A stretch of 64,000 nt of DNA, taken from contig JANQRB010000052.1 in the NCBI GenBank assembly GCA_028284775.1, positions 16,405 to 80,404 on the forward strand. The letters run 5' to 3'. The DNA is from Candidatus Kapaibacterium sp. GTDB lineage: Bacteria > Bacteroidota > Ignavibacteria > Kapaibacteriales > UBA7675. Both the position numbers and the translations under genes were made by a program. Below are positions 9,499 to 19,300 of this stretch, one piece after another. The notes under the pieces were generated by a model that was given only the letters and a program-made list of their open reading frames with translations, was not told where the DNA came from and searched no databases. Positions within the stretch are counted from its first letter, which is position 1, and every line of letters starts with the position of its first letter.

Positions 9499-10719
9499 CT
9501 ACAATGTTGAAAACCAGAATGCGGCTTGCAGGACGGCGGGAATAGCACAACTTTCGTGACTGCTTCCATCAATTTCAATTAACTCAACCGCGCCAGCGCC
9601 ATTGGCGTGGAAAGAATCCAGAGCCTTCGTGCTGTTGGCGAAGGGTACGATTTCATCCAGCGGGCAGTGATACAGACGCATTCGAGCCTTGGGAGCCCAA
9701 TCATAGAGATCATTCTCCCTCAGATAGACGCGCAGCGGATGATCCGGCCGCGCCTTTATGTCCTGCAGTTCGGCCTGGTTGAGCATTTCCAGTGGAACTG
9801 AAGGCAATTGTGCATCAATCTCGTGCCCCGATTTGCTGCCGTCGAACAGAGCGGGCAGCGTCTGGTCATAGGGCGGTGCAAATATTTCAGCGAGCGAACT
9901 GTAGTGATTACGGATATTGTTAAACGTCAGGATTACATAGGGCAGATACGAAGGACTGGCATAGGGAAGGGCTGAAATCATAATGTCGTACATCGCACCC
10001 GACATGTCATAGGGGCCGGCCATGGGAGCGGATGCTGTAATGCTGAATTCATCGGCAAACTCTTCCTCGATCAGTTTGTGGGCCGCCATCGTTGCATAGC
10101 CGCCTTCGGAGTATCCGGCCAGAAAAAGTTTATCATTGAGCATCACATCTTCCGCTTCACATAGCTCCCGCGTCGCACGCAGCATATCTACGACGCTTCT
10201 TCCAAGAGTCTGCGCATGCACATAAGGATGAAACGACTCCGAAACCCCGAGCCCCAGATAGTCGGGAACAGCAGTCACAAAACCCAGGGAGGGTCCGCCG
10301 ACCGCTAACAGGCCTTCCTGTCCCGAGGCGACACCTTCAACGGAAATGACACTGTTCCTGTTGGTGATAGTTCCGTGCTGATAGCTGAGTATCGGCCAAT
10401 CATTGCCGTTACCGTCGGGGATGGAAACGACGCCGGATGCCTTGACGGAACTTCCATCTGTGTCCACTGTGGAATACACGATGCGGTACAGTGTGTAACC
10501 ATTCGGCCCGGCGGGGATGTCTCGTGCTTCCAAAAACTGACGGGTTTCAACAGCCGTCTTGCTGTCGATAACTTCAAAAGATGTTAAGACAGAGATTGGA
10601 TCGACATCCGCAGGGCCAACGGGATCATCGGAGGAACAGGCCGACAGCAATACGAGTGAAAGCCCAAGAACCAGGGTCCAGGCTCTACAAAAATTCGTCA
10701 ACTCAACTGAAATGGACAT
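9499..10719 (-). CDS. secretory lipase-like alpha/beta hydrolase lipoprotein
   Basis: A 406-residue exported hydrolase. The signal peptide ends in the lipobox LLSAC (Cys28) followed by SSDDP, a typical lipoprotein linker. The alpha/beta-hydrolase core shows an oxyanion-side YQHGT strand, the nucleophile elbow GYSEGG (Ser near residue 202), an acid in CPLDEIVPF (~355) and a catalytic His in GSSHESC (~387). The order and the GYSEGG elbow match the secretory lipase/PGAP1-like family that cleaves ester substrates. The acyl substrate cannot be read from the sequence. The ATG at 10719 is preferred over 10758 because only this one gives a compact signal peptide. It is a stand-alone gene. Confidence 0.85.
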   Translation of the reverse strand: MSISVELTNFCRAWTLVLGLSLVLLSACSSDDPVGPADVDPISVLTSFEVIDSKTAVETRQFLEARDIPAGPNGYTLYRIVYSTVDTDGSSVKASGVVSIPDGNGNDWPILSYQHGTITNRNSVISVEGVASGQEGLLAVGGPSLGFVTAVPDYLGLGVSESFHPYVHAQTLGRSVVDMLRATRELCEAEDVMLNDKLFLAGYSEGGYATMAAHKLIEEEFADEFSITASAPMAGPYDMSGAMYDIMISALPYASPSYLPYVILTFNNIRNHYSSLAEIFAPPYDQTLPALFDGSKSGHEIDAQLPSVPLEMLNQAELQDIKARPDHPLRVYLRENDLYDWAPKARMRLYHCPLDEIVPFANSTKALDSFHANGAGAVELIEIDGSSHESCAIPAVLQAAFWFSTL

Positions 10720-11367
10720 AGTGTTTTTCCAACAATTGGCTTCTGAATTCCATCGCAACCGACAACAATATTTAACTTACAGAATACAAACCGGAGAATT
10801 CAGGGTATTCAGAATTTTATGGACCTCAGTGCGTAGTTATTCAAAGGCTGTGAATTGAGAGCACGGCATATCATTAGTTAAATCATCCGGCTCTTTCTCT
10901 TTGATCGAGCCTTGTTTGCCCTTGAGCCCTGCGTTTTGGCAAAAACTTTCTCCATCCGAAATTAAACAAGCTTTCGGCCCATATTTTTAACCGCCAGGGG
11001 AACTAGCCAACCAACGTCATTCCGCTACTTTTGCCCCGGCTTCATACTCAAGCAAAATCAACACCGACTCAGGTCTTACGCTGGAACCCGCCGCAGTCAC
11101 AAACTCGTCACAAGACGGTTAAGCCGGGCGGCGCGTAGAAAAGCCCAAAGCCATCGAGCAATATACTCTACGGCGTCATTCTCTCCAAAATGCGGCGTTT
11201 TGAGGCCGCTTTATCATGCCCGCTTCTTCAGTATGTGCCGTTCATCCGGTCTTGCGGAGCCGGCTCACCGTCGTCAATTTGCCATTTGGCTCGAATGACA
11301 TATATGCGAAAATTGCAGCAGGCCCTTAAGAAAGTATTTGACGAGAAGCTGCTAATTCCACAGCCAG
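10720..11367. other. intergenic stretch between the lipase gene and the tRNA array
   Basis: No credible gene on either strand. A short hairpin at 11192-11209 (GCGGC...GCCGC) is followed on the minus strand by ATTTTGG and could be a weak end for the tRNA transcript; otherwise I see nothing in it. Confidence 0.5.
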
Positions 11368-11457
11368 CGGAAAGCAAGGGAATCGAACCCTCATGACACC
11401 ATTGGTGCCAACCGGTGTAGCAGACCGGCGCAACCTGTCAATAGTTGCCCACTTTCC
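11368..11457 (-). tRNA. tRNA-Ser (GCU)
   Basis: Folds as a class II tRNA: acceptor GGAAAGT/GCTTTCC, anticodon stem CCGGT/ACCGG with loop CTGCTAC (anticodon GCU, reads AGC/AGU), long variable arm GGCACC...GGTGTC, T arm GAGGG-TTCGATT-CCCTT, discriminator G. No CCA is encoded. Odd points: position 8 is G rather than the near-universal U, and the D loop between GCAAC and GTTGC lacks a clear GG pair. It is last in the four-tRNA array. Confidence 0.85.
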
Positions 11458-11553
11458 AGCATAGAAATATTGAAAATGTTTAAAATAATTCATCACTGAT
11501 CGCATTAACAACTCAGGGGCTATCTTCAGCCCAAGATGTATGAAATCAGAGTG

Positions 11554-11642
11554 CGGCAGGCGTGGGACTCGAACCCACAACACAGGGTTTAGCTGTGTTA
11601 CTTGTTTTCAAGACAAGCTCCTCATCCGGTCGCTTGCCTGTC
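11554..11642 (-). tRNA. tRNA-Ser (UGA), copy 1
   Basis: Class II fold: anticodon stem CTTGT/ACAAG with loop CTTGAAA (anticodon UGA, reads UCA and wobble partners), variable arm CACAG...CTGTG, T arm GTGGG-TTCGAGT-CCCAC, discriminator G. The acceptor stem GACAGGC/GCCTGCC has an A-C mismatch at the second pair. Position 8 is A. It differs from copy 2 at about eight of 89 positions. Confidence 0.85.
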
Positions 11643-11662
11643 GATCCGCTTATATTCTTCAG

Positions 11663-11745
11663 TGGGAACAGTTGGAGTCGAACCAACACAGGACTATGCC
11701 GACGACTTTACAGGCCGCTGCCCTTGCCAATGAGCAGATGTTCCC
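11663..11745 (-). tRNA. tRNA-Tyr (GUA)
   Basis: Acceptor GGGAACA/TGTTCCC pairs perfectly, U8 is present, anticodon stem GCGGC/GTCGT encloses CTGTAAA (anticodon GUA), T arm GTTGG-TTCGACT-CCAAC, discriminator A. The extended variable region is as expected for bacterial tRNA-Tyr. It lies 20 bases from serine copy 1 and 6 from copy 2, so the array is surely one transcript. Confidence 0.93.
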
Positions 11746-11751
11746 AATGCG

Positions 11752-11840
11752 AGGCAGGCGTGGGACTCGAACCCACAACACAGAGTTAAGCTGTGCTACT
11801 TATTTTCAAAACAAGCTCCTCATCCGGCCGCTTGCCTGCC
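11752..11840 (-). tRNA. tRNA-Ser (UGA), copy 2
   Basis: The same class II design as copy 1 with a perfect acceptor stem GGCAGGC/GCCTGCC, anticodon loop TTTGAAA (UGA), variable arm CACAG...CTGTG and identical T arm. The discriminator is U instead of the G of copy 1, and position 8 is A. This is the first tRNA of the array. It may be a functional duplicate or one drifting toward a pseudogene. Confidence 0.8.
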
Positions 11841-12063
11841 ATGAACTGATACTTTGTCACCAGCTTCCTCACCGAAGGATCTTAAAGAGTCATTCGTCTT
11901 AGCAAGACCGGCATGCGGGAGCTGATATTATCTCGATCAACATACAGTGTACACACAAGCCAAGCGGCGAGCAGGATCTGTTTAATAATTCACGACACAA
12001 GAGTGCCGCTCAGCACCGCCATCAGCAGCCTAAAAGAGTAGGTAATTAGCTTAAGAAGTATTT

Positions 12064-12092
12064 AAAACGAAAAAGCCCCGCAGTTGCGGGGC
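12064..12092 (-). terminator. Rho-independent terminator
   Basis: On the minus strand GCCCCGC-AACT-GCGGGGC (12086-12092 with 12075-12081) is a perfect 7-bp GC hairpin followed by TTTTTCGTTTT. It ends the small RNA candidate and any read-through from the thioredoxin-domain gene, separating both from the tRNA array. Confidence 0.85.
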
Positions 12093-12197
12093 CCTTTGTG
12101 CAATATTATCGCTGTTAATTCTTAGTTACAGCAATCGCCCCGCGAACGATTGTACGCGCTCGAATAAATTGACGATATGCTGCAACTGATTTTCATA
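12064..12197 (-). ncRNA. candidate structured small RNA (~130 nt)
   Basis: A free-standing transcription unit with no ORF. A strong promoter lies upstream and a GC-rich hairpin with a T-tract ends it. The body folds into a rod: outer stem 12179-12187 with 12124-12132 (AGTTGCAGC/GCTGTAACT, one G-U), then ATCG/CGAT, then an apical stem 12157-12162 with 12143-12148 (CGAGCG/CGTTCG) closing an 8-base loop. A closing stem, an internal open region and an apical hairpin recall 6S RNA, which binds the sigma-factor holoenzyme, and Bacteroidota have a short 6S variant. The identification is speculative; the promoter-structure-terminator logic is read directly. It could alternatively be the structured 3' UTR of the gene ending at 12265. 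Confidence 0.5.
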
Positions 12198-12203
12198 ACG
12201 CGC

Positions 12204-12234
12204 CAAATATATAAATGCCATACTTGTTAAGCAA
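12204..12234 (-). promoter_or_regulatory. promoter of the small RNA candidate
   Basis: Minus strand: TTGCTT, 17 bases, TATATT, close to the sigma-70 consensus. The same bases also fit the Bacteroidota vegetative consensus TTG-N20-TATATTTG. It lies between the stop codon at 12265 and the structured RNA and predicts a start near 12197. Confidence 0.65.
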
Positions 12235-12264
12235 GCATTTTTTAACTTTTTTCCACTGGCCGCC

Positions 12265-14490
12265 TCAATCGATTAGGCGCAAGGCTTCGGCCGCGGTCGA
12301 AACCGGCATTTTGCAGGCCTTGTTCCGGCAGACATATATTGTTGTCCGGCCTTTAATCAGTTTGTTCTGCAACAGGGGCAACCCACCTTCGTCGGCACCG
12401 CCCATAAACATCAATTGGGGGAGAAAGTGTCGGTCGAACTCCTGACGGCGCTGTAGGAATTCATCGCCTACAATTGCCACTTCATACGGCGGACGCACAA
12501 ACTGCATCAGTAGCGTGCACCAATTGGCGTAATACACGGTACCCCGCTGCAAATTGCCTTTGACATTATTCAGCATCTGTCGCGCAGTTTCCAGGTATTT
12601 TTGTTCGTAAAAATATTCACCCAGGCTAAACAGATTTAAGGCCATCTGAGAATTCGACGCCGGAATGACGTTATCCGTCACTTCCATTTTGCGGGCAATC
12701 AGGACGGGATCCAGATCGGAGGTATACCAAAACATTGCACTGGTCGTGTCGCTGAAATGCCCGATAACATAATCGGTCATTGTACGCGCCTGTGCCAGCC
12801 ATTCTTCTTCAAAGGTCGCTTGATAGAGCGCAATAAATGCATCGATTGTAAAGGCATAGTCATCCAGGAAAGCGTTAATATTCGCCTTCCCTTCTTTGTA
12901 ATTGCGGTAGAGTCGGCCATTATCCTGCAGCATGTTCTTCCGCAAAAAATGAGCGTTGCGTATGGCACGATGCAGAAACTTTTCTTCGCCGAATACGCGG
13001 TAAGCATCGACAAACCCTCTGAGCATCAGAGCGTTCCAGGCTGTAAGGATTTTGTCATCCAGTGGAGGTCTGACGCGTTTTGCGCGATGTTTGAAGAGAG
13101 TTTGCCGGGCTTTCTGCAGTCGCCCGGTTAAAACATCCAGCGGGAGCTTGTGTTTACGCGCAAAGGCCGAGTCACTACTACTTCGATAGAGTGTATTCCG
13201 TCCGTGTTCCCAGTTGCCGGCATCCGTGACATTGTAGTAGTCGGAAATCAGCGCCGCATCTCCGGCCAGTATTGTGTCAATAGCCGACTTGGTCCAGACG
13301 TAGAATCGACCTTCTTCACCCTCGCTGTCGGCGTCGAGTGAGGAATAGAAGCCGCCATCGGGAGACGTCAGCTCACGATCGATAAATTCGAGGGTTTCAT
13401 ATACGACACTTCGGTACAGCGGCCGGCGCTGCACCTGGAAGGCCAGCGCATAGAGACTGACAAGCTGAGCATTGTAGTAAAGCATTTTCTCGAAGTGCGG
13501 CACACGCCAGAACTGATCAACGGAATAGCGCGCAAAACCGCCGCCTACCTGATCGTAGATTCCGCCGAATGCCATTTGCTCAAGCGTTCGGTTCACGGCG
13601 CGGAGGGCATCAGGCTCCTGCGAAAGATGGTGATAGCGGAGGAGAAAATCGTAGCCGACGGGCAGGGGAAATTTGGGTGCGCCTTTTTGGCCGCCAAGCT
13701 CAAAGTCGATGTCATTGCGCCAGGTGGTGAAGACAGCGTCGAGATCGCTGCGTTTGAAATTTGGCGGATTCCTGTTCAGCGTCACCAGTTCCGAATTGCG
13801 GATGCCAAGCGTTAACTGCTGTGCCGCCTGTTCAGCGCGCTGCGGCGACTCCCGATAGTAACTCAGAATGTTGAGCAACACTTCTTGCCATTGATCTTTT
13901 GGATAATAGGTGCCGGCATAGATCGGCCGTCCGTCGGGCAGCGCAATCGCATTCAGGGGCCAGCCGCCTCGTCCGGAGATGAGCTGAGCGGCATTCATGT
14001 ATACCCGGTCCACATCCGGGCGCTCCTCCCGATCGACCTTGATCGACACAAAGTTGTCGTTCATTATGCGCGCGACGGCACTGTCTTCAAAAGACTCGTG
14101 CTCCATTACGTGGCACCAATGACAGGCCGCATAAGCGATCGAGATAATGATCAGCTTGTTTTCACGGCGCGCTCTGGCCAAAGCCTCTTCGCCCCGGGGA
14201 TACCAGTTCACCGGGTTGCGGGCATGCATCAGCAGGTAAGGGCTGCTCTCATTAACAAGGTGATTGGCCGGGCCTTGGGGAGTGGTGGGATGATGCTCGT
14301 TGCTATCGGGGCGTTCGGCCGACTGCGACTCCGGAAGACTGCATGCAGTTATCAGGGCGCAGCATACCGCCAGGAGCGGTGAAAAGAACCTTTGACAAAA
14401 AATCGTTGAGTGACCTGCCCGATCCTCTCTAAGTCCTGCTTTCCTGAATATACCGAAATACAGACTGCTGACTGATCGGCGGCATCTCAA
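12265..14490 (-). CDS. exported thioredoxin-domain protein of the YyaL/SPATA20 (DUF255) family
   Basis: A 741-residue protein. The core matches the DUF255 family: [23 protein letters not shown] at its start, a thioredoxin-like CHWCHVME motif near residue 122, [16 protein letters not shown] and PIYAGTYYP. An (alpha/alpha)6-barrel follows ([33 protein letters not shown] broken across the chain). Family members are poorly characterised and usually cytosolic. Here [12 protein letters not shown] near residue 49 is a convincing lipobox, so this one is probably a lipoprotein. The start is uncertain: TTG at 14490 has AGGA 5 bases upstream but gives an unusually long tail before the lipobox. It is a monocistronic minus-strand gene ending 67 bases before the small RNA. 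Confidence 0.87.
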   Translation of the reverse strand: MRCRRSVSSLYFGIFRKAGLREDRAGHSTIFCQRFFSPLLAVCCALITACSLPESQSAERPDSNEHHPTTPQGPANHLVNESSPYLLMHARNPVNWYPRGEEALARARRENKLIIISIAYAACHWCHVMEHESFEDSAVARIMNDNFVSIKVDREERPDVDRVYMNAAQLISGRGGWPLNAIALPDGRPIYAGTYYPKDQWQEVLLNILSYYRESPQRAEQAAQQLTLGIRNSELVTLNRNPPNFKRSDLDAVFTTWRNDIDFELGGQKGAPKFPLPVGYDFLLRYHHLSQEPDALRAVNRTLEQMAFGGIYDQVGGGFARYSVDQFWRVPHFEKMLYYNAQLVSLYALAFQVQRRPLYRSVVYETLEFIDRELTSPDGGFYSSLDADSEGEEGRFYVWTKSAIDTILAGDAALISDYYNVTDAGNWEHGRNTLYRSSSDSAFARKHKLPLDVLTGRLQKARQTLFKHRAKRVRPPLDDKILTAWNALMLRGFVDAYRVFGEEKFLHRAIRNAHFLRKNMLQDNGRLYRNYKEGKANINAFLDDYAFTIDAFIALYQATFEEEWLAQARTMTDYVIGHFSDTTSAMFWYTSDLDPVLIARKMEVTDNVIPASNSQMALNLFSLGEYFYEQKYLETARQMLNNVKGNLQRGTVYYANWCTLLMQFVRPPYEVAIVGDEFLQRRQEFDRHFLPQLMFMGGADEGGLPLLQNKLIKGRTTIYVCRNKACKMPVSTAAEALRLID

Positions 14491-14541
14491 AGGATCCTGC
14501 CCGGGGCAAGACCACCGGGCAGGATAAGCAAAGGCCGGATT

Positions 14542-15081
14542 CTAGTTGGCAAACTTTACTTTATACTCTCCGTCGGTGAACTGAAGAGTCTGACCGCCGG
14601 GCACACTTATCCGGCCCGAAAAGCGACCTTCCAGTTCAGATCCCTGTTCAAAGCTAAACTGCACACCGATAAAAAAAGATATTTCTTCGGTTGACTGCAC
14701 AGTGCTGAACTGCTGGGAATCGCTATCGGTATAAATCATGCGGTTAGACTGACTACTGCTTCGAAGGAAATAGTTGCCGGGAGTCCAACCAACGCTGGGC
14801 TTGCTGATCGTTACATCGATTGCAGGCTGCCCCGCCTCAGCCGACCCGCTAATAGTGAAAGAATGGGGATCGGATGTCTCGTCGCGCGTCGCTGTTGCGT
14901 TAGTGAACTCAAAGGACTCGCCATCAAGTGTGAATCGCATAAAGTATTCACTCGTTTCATTCGGGTCCGTAGGTGATTCACCGTCATCACCGTCGTCGTC
15001 GGAACAGGCGACCATCATCAAAAGACAAGTTATCATCAGTAAACACAATGCAGCAGACCGCTGCAAGGCAAAGCAATACAT
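14542..15081 (-). CDS. uncharacterised lipoprotein
   Basis: A 179-residue lipoprotein. The signal peptide ends in LMMVAC (lipobox), then SDDDGDDGE, the acidic linker typical of surface lipoproteins in Bacteroidota. The mature domain is beta-rich (YFMRFTLDGESFEFTN, ISVPGGQTLQFTDGEYKVKF) and resembles small domains often annotated as DUF6252-like; the family call is tentative. AGGAG lies 6 bases before the ATG. It is 51 bases upstream of the thioredoxin-domain gene on the same strand, so co-transcription is possible. A second lipoprotein of the same general design lies at 34034-34501. Confidence 0.78.
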   Translation of the reverse strand: MYCFALQRSAALCLLMITCLLMMVACSDDDGDDGESPTDPNETSEYFMRFTLDGESFEFTNATATRDETSDPHSFTISGSAEAGQPAIDVTISKPSVGWTPGNYFLRSSSQSNRMIYTDSDSQQFSTVQSTEEISFFIGVQFSFEQGSELEGRFSGRISVPGGQTLQFTDGEYKVKFAN

Positions 15082-15085
15082 ACAT

Positions 15086-16385
15086 CACTCCTGAAAGAAA
15101 TGAAATGAGGAAATGTCATTAGTGAAAGCATCAGGGCGGCATTGAACACCGCACAAGATGTTTCCCGGAAAGCGCATAGCGCTGAGAATATCAGACTGGA
15201 AGGCCGCTATAAATGGGAGGCGTTTAGGATGCCGTAAGAATCGTTGAAAAAGCGCCGGTGGGGCCTAATATACAAAATTGACGCCAGTTGAAAAACAAGC
15301 CGAGCTCTGAAGTGGGCAGTCGTACTTCGCAAGGAACCGGGGTGGATTCGCGCAACGATTGCCACCGAGACAGCCCCTTGTGTGTTACGGGACAGCGTTC
15401 GTGGTGGTCGACACAGGCCATTGAAAGGCCCGGTAGCTCTGCAGTTTGATACGCTGCAGGAATTTGTTTGTGATGGATGAAGATGTTTCGGAAGCAGTGG
15501 AGACGAGTCGTATTTTTTATGACAACAACTATATTGAACTTGCAATGGGCCCCCTTGGGCCCTAGCCCCGCCACCTCCAACCAAAATCCATCACAAGAAA
15601 AGGCCACAGTCACTCCCGCCAAACTTCAATAGCTCTTGGCGCCGACTCGCTGATTTCCTGTCATAGTCCTGTTCCTGTCCGTACGGAGCGGGGCAAGAAC
15701 ACGAATGTTTTTGCATATTCACACAGTGTTTCCCGCATCTTTCACTCGAAATGAACTTAACGCGCTGTTAAAGATGCGCAACGGTCACTGCGTCGAAATT
15801 AACGCAGCCGTCTAAATGAGTCATGAGCTACCGGCTCGCAATAAGTTCGTCGAACTCCGCCCGGAAAGACGATTGACGATTAGAAAAATGAGTCGCAGCA
15901 CAATCGACTGACAAAGCACGAACTTGCCGAGTGGACTTCGCGCTTTTTTGTCTGTGGCATTTATTCAGGACATTCACCCCTCAGCCGAAAGTGATTATGG
16001 ACGCAATGGGAGCCGGGGTACACCAAGTCATTCGAGTTTCATTTGGCGCAGGTTGGCACTACGCTCACATTCTGGCCGGTTGTAAACCCGGTAAAACCGA
16101 AGTGGAGCAGTGTTAAGTTCTGCTTCGCGCGGCATGGCAGGCGTCCACTTTCAATGGCGCAGAAGCAACGAAACCCGGCGACGATTGCTCGCGCGCCGGG
16201 TTTCCACGATACAGAATGGGGGTTAGCAACTGACTGTAGCGGGAGCATTGCTCCAGATAGATTCGACATCGCCGGCCGCCGATCGAGCTCGCACAAATCG
16301 GCAAGAAGCATCATTGCGAGAACGCGATCATTCGCTTAGCTGCCGGGCCTAGTAACTTCCACCACGCAGTCTTTCCACCATCCAC
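15086..16385. other. long gene-free stretch
   Basis: About 1.3 kb without a credible gene. Two overlapping minus-strand ORFs (15207-15622) have no supporting features. On the minus strand near 15545-15595 a GC-rich motif (GGTGGCGGGGCTAGGGCCCA) resembles one in the gene-free stretch at ~25930-25985. I see no transposase relic, tRNA or clear terminator. Confidence 0.6.
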
Positions 16386-19300
16386 TCACGGAAGGTGATA
16401 GACAGTGGTATAAGTGGACATTCCTTCGAGCAGCACGCGAACGGTATACATTCCGCCGCCCAGTTTGTTGCCATTGTCATCTCTACCATCCCAGGCCAGG
16501 CTGTACTCGCCGGCCGGTCGATAGCCGCTGAGCAATGTCATCACTTTTGTGCCGCGCAGATCGAAGACGGCAGCCTGCAGCTCGCCAGGCCGGTCGCTGG
16601 CAAAACGAATCGTTGTCTGCTCTCGGAAAGGATTGGGAACAGCTGGCCGAATCCTGAGATCATCAGTCCGAACCGTCGCATCTCTGACATCAACGGCATC
16701 GCTCTGGATATCGAGGTTATCGATGGCCCAGCCCCAGGCGACGACGGCGCCGTCGGCAAACATCCGGAAGCGGATGAAGATGATGTCACCCGGCTGAAAG
16801 GTTTGCAGCAGGTCGATACTACGACGTTTATAGAGTGCCTCGGTGCCGACGGTTGTAGAGTTGCCGCCGGCATCCAGATTGGCCTTTATGGCTGTGGACC
16901 AATCGGCATCCGCTCGTGAGTCATAGCCATTGATGAGCGGTTGCCAGGTGCAGCCGTCGCTGCTGCCTTCCACCAGCACAAAATCAAAAGCACTGATGCT
17001 GGGCCAGGCAGCCGACCCTTCTTCCACCAATACGACTTCATCGAATTCCAGGAGCGCGTTATTGTCGGCGACAATGATCGGCACCTCCAGCAAATAGACG
17101 GCATTAAACAAATTTGTATATGGATGCGGCGTGTGCAATGCCGGACTGTTAAAGCCGGCCGGCTGTGCCAGTGCAAGGCCGAAACCGCGGAAGTCCGTCG
17201 TGTCGACGGGGTTGTTAAAGTTAGCTGAATATCCGTTGCGAGGTGTTGTCGGGAAAACCGTCAGTGAACGCGAAGCAGCCAGGAAGCTTTCGCCGTCCTT
17301 ATAAGCCGTCACGGACACAGTCATTGACTGTTCGAAGCTGACGGGAAACAGCCGCGTGGTCGTCATCGCCGATTCATTGCCTTCGACACGCTCAAAGAGA
17401 TTTCCGTTAACCATTATGTTAGTTGAATCATACTGCGAGCGATGGTCGACCCTGATCTGGACGCCGCCCGACGGCAGTTGTTGAATCTTGTGCAGGCGTG
17501 GTGAAAGCGTGACGTCCGGCAAGGTGTAATCCGCCAGCTCCGGCAGCTGCACGCTCCAGATGCCACGCCCCTGCGTTGCCACAACAACCTGATCATCCAC
17601 GATCGACATCTGAAAAATCCCGACGCGCGGCAGACCGTTATCGGAGTATTCCCAGCTTGCGCCGCCGTCATTGGAAACGAAGAGGCCGATTTCCGTTCCG
17701 GCCCACATAATATCCGTGTTATAGGGCATTACCAGCAGACTGTAAAGTGCCACATCGGGGAAACCTCGGTCACTCACGCCACCGCCCGACTCGAAGCCGG
17801 ACAGATCTTCCCAGCTGCCACCCAGGTTAGTTGTTCTGAGAATTTTGGACTGTTGCGGAGCTGAGAAGAGCAGATAAGCCGTATTTGCATCGATCGGGTG
17901 TGTGGCGAGACCCGATGCCTCTCGAATGGTACTCGGCAGGCTGCCGGACACCTCACGGAAACTGATACCGCCATCTTCGGATACATGAATGCCGCCGGGC
18001 CTTCCGGCAGGCGGGTCGATATCGAGACGCGAAGTTATCCAAACGATCTGAGGTTTAGCCAGTGACACTTCTACATTGTCAAAAGCCCGATAACCCAGCC
18101 AGTTTCCCTGAATTGCCGTATAGGTCCAGGAGCCGCCAAAGTCATCCGAACGCATTATGCCGGCCGAGCCGACGGTGAAAACCAGGTCAGGGTCGATCTT
18201 GGCATGGCCGAGCTTGGTGATGAAGGGTCCCTGGCCGGCAGTAGCGCCAAAGCTTGGCTGAAAGGACTGGCCACCGTCCGTGGAACGATGAACAACGCCG
18301 CCCTGCACTGTACCGAGCACCAGATTGGGATCGCGGGCGTTCCAGAGGGCTTCGAAGCCGTCGCCGCCTATTTTGAACAGCCAGGGTGAATTGGCCTGCG
18401 GATTTTGGTTCGACAGCCAGGAACCGTTATCCTGCGTACCTCCGATATAGACATCTTCACCGGGCTTTTTGTCGACTCCGTAAAACATGGTGCTTTCCAT
18501 GCCGGTAATCTGGGTCCAGCTTGCACCGGCATCGGTCGAATAGCCGACGCCGCCGTCATTGGCATTCAGAATGTGATAGCTTTGCGAGGATTCATCCACC
18601 GGAATAAGCGTCAGCCAGTGATGATCGGCGTGGACAACAGGAATGCCGGAAGAGTTAGGAATCCACCAGGCAATGGGCACCGTGCTGCGGCTGTCGCTTG
18701 TCGGATCGATCGTAATGCGATAAATGTTAACACCGCCGACAATCACGTCGTTTTCATCGTAGGGACTGACAGCGATCGTATTGTCGAACCATCCGGCGGT
18801 GTAGGCGCCATTAACGCCACTCTGCCCGCCGGCATTAAACCAGTTGGGATCGCTGCCCGTGTCGTTTACGAGCACCCAGCTCGCGCCTGCGTCCTTACTC
18901 ATGTAAAGGTCGGCGATACCGCGCGGACGTTCTACGGCTGCATACACGCGGTTCGGATCGGTCGGCGCGATAGCCAGCTCGGTCCGGACGCTGATTCCCG
19001 CCAGGCCAAGGCCGCCGGAGGAAGGTATGCCGATGCCGGAAGGCAGGGCAAAGTCACCGGCCGATATGTTCCAGCTTAAACCGGCGTCGGTCGATTTAAG
19101 GACTCCGACTTCGTTAACAGCAGCATAGAGAACATCAAAATTGCCCGGCGTGGCGATTATCTGCTGAATTCGATTGTCGGAATTGCTCGGCAGTTGAGTT
19201 TGAGCATCGAAGACCTGCGTCCAGCTCGCTCCGCCGTCACTGCTGCGAAAAATGCCGGAACGCCGGTTGCCCTGCTGGGGGTTGACATGCGCGAAGGAGT

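Noticed and set aside
15207..15622. two overlapping minus-strand frames
   Set aside because: No ribosome binding site, no domain and no protein-like pattern; both lie in GC-rich intergenic DNA.
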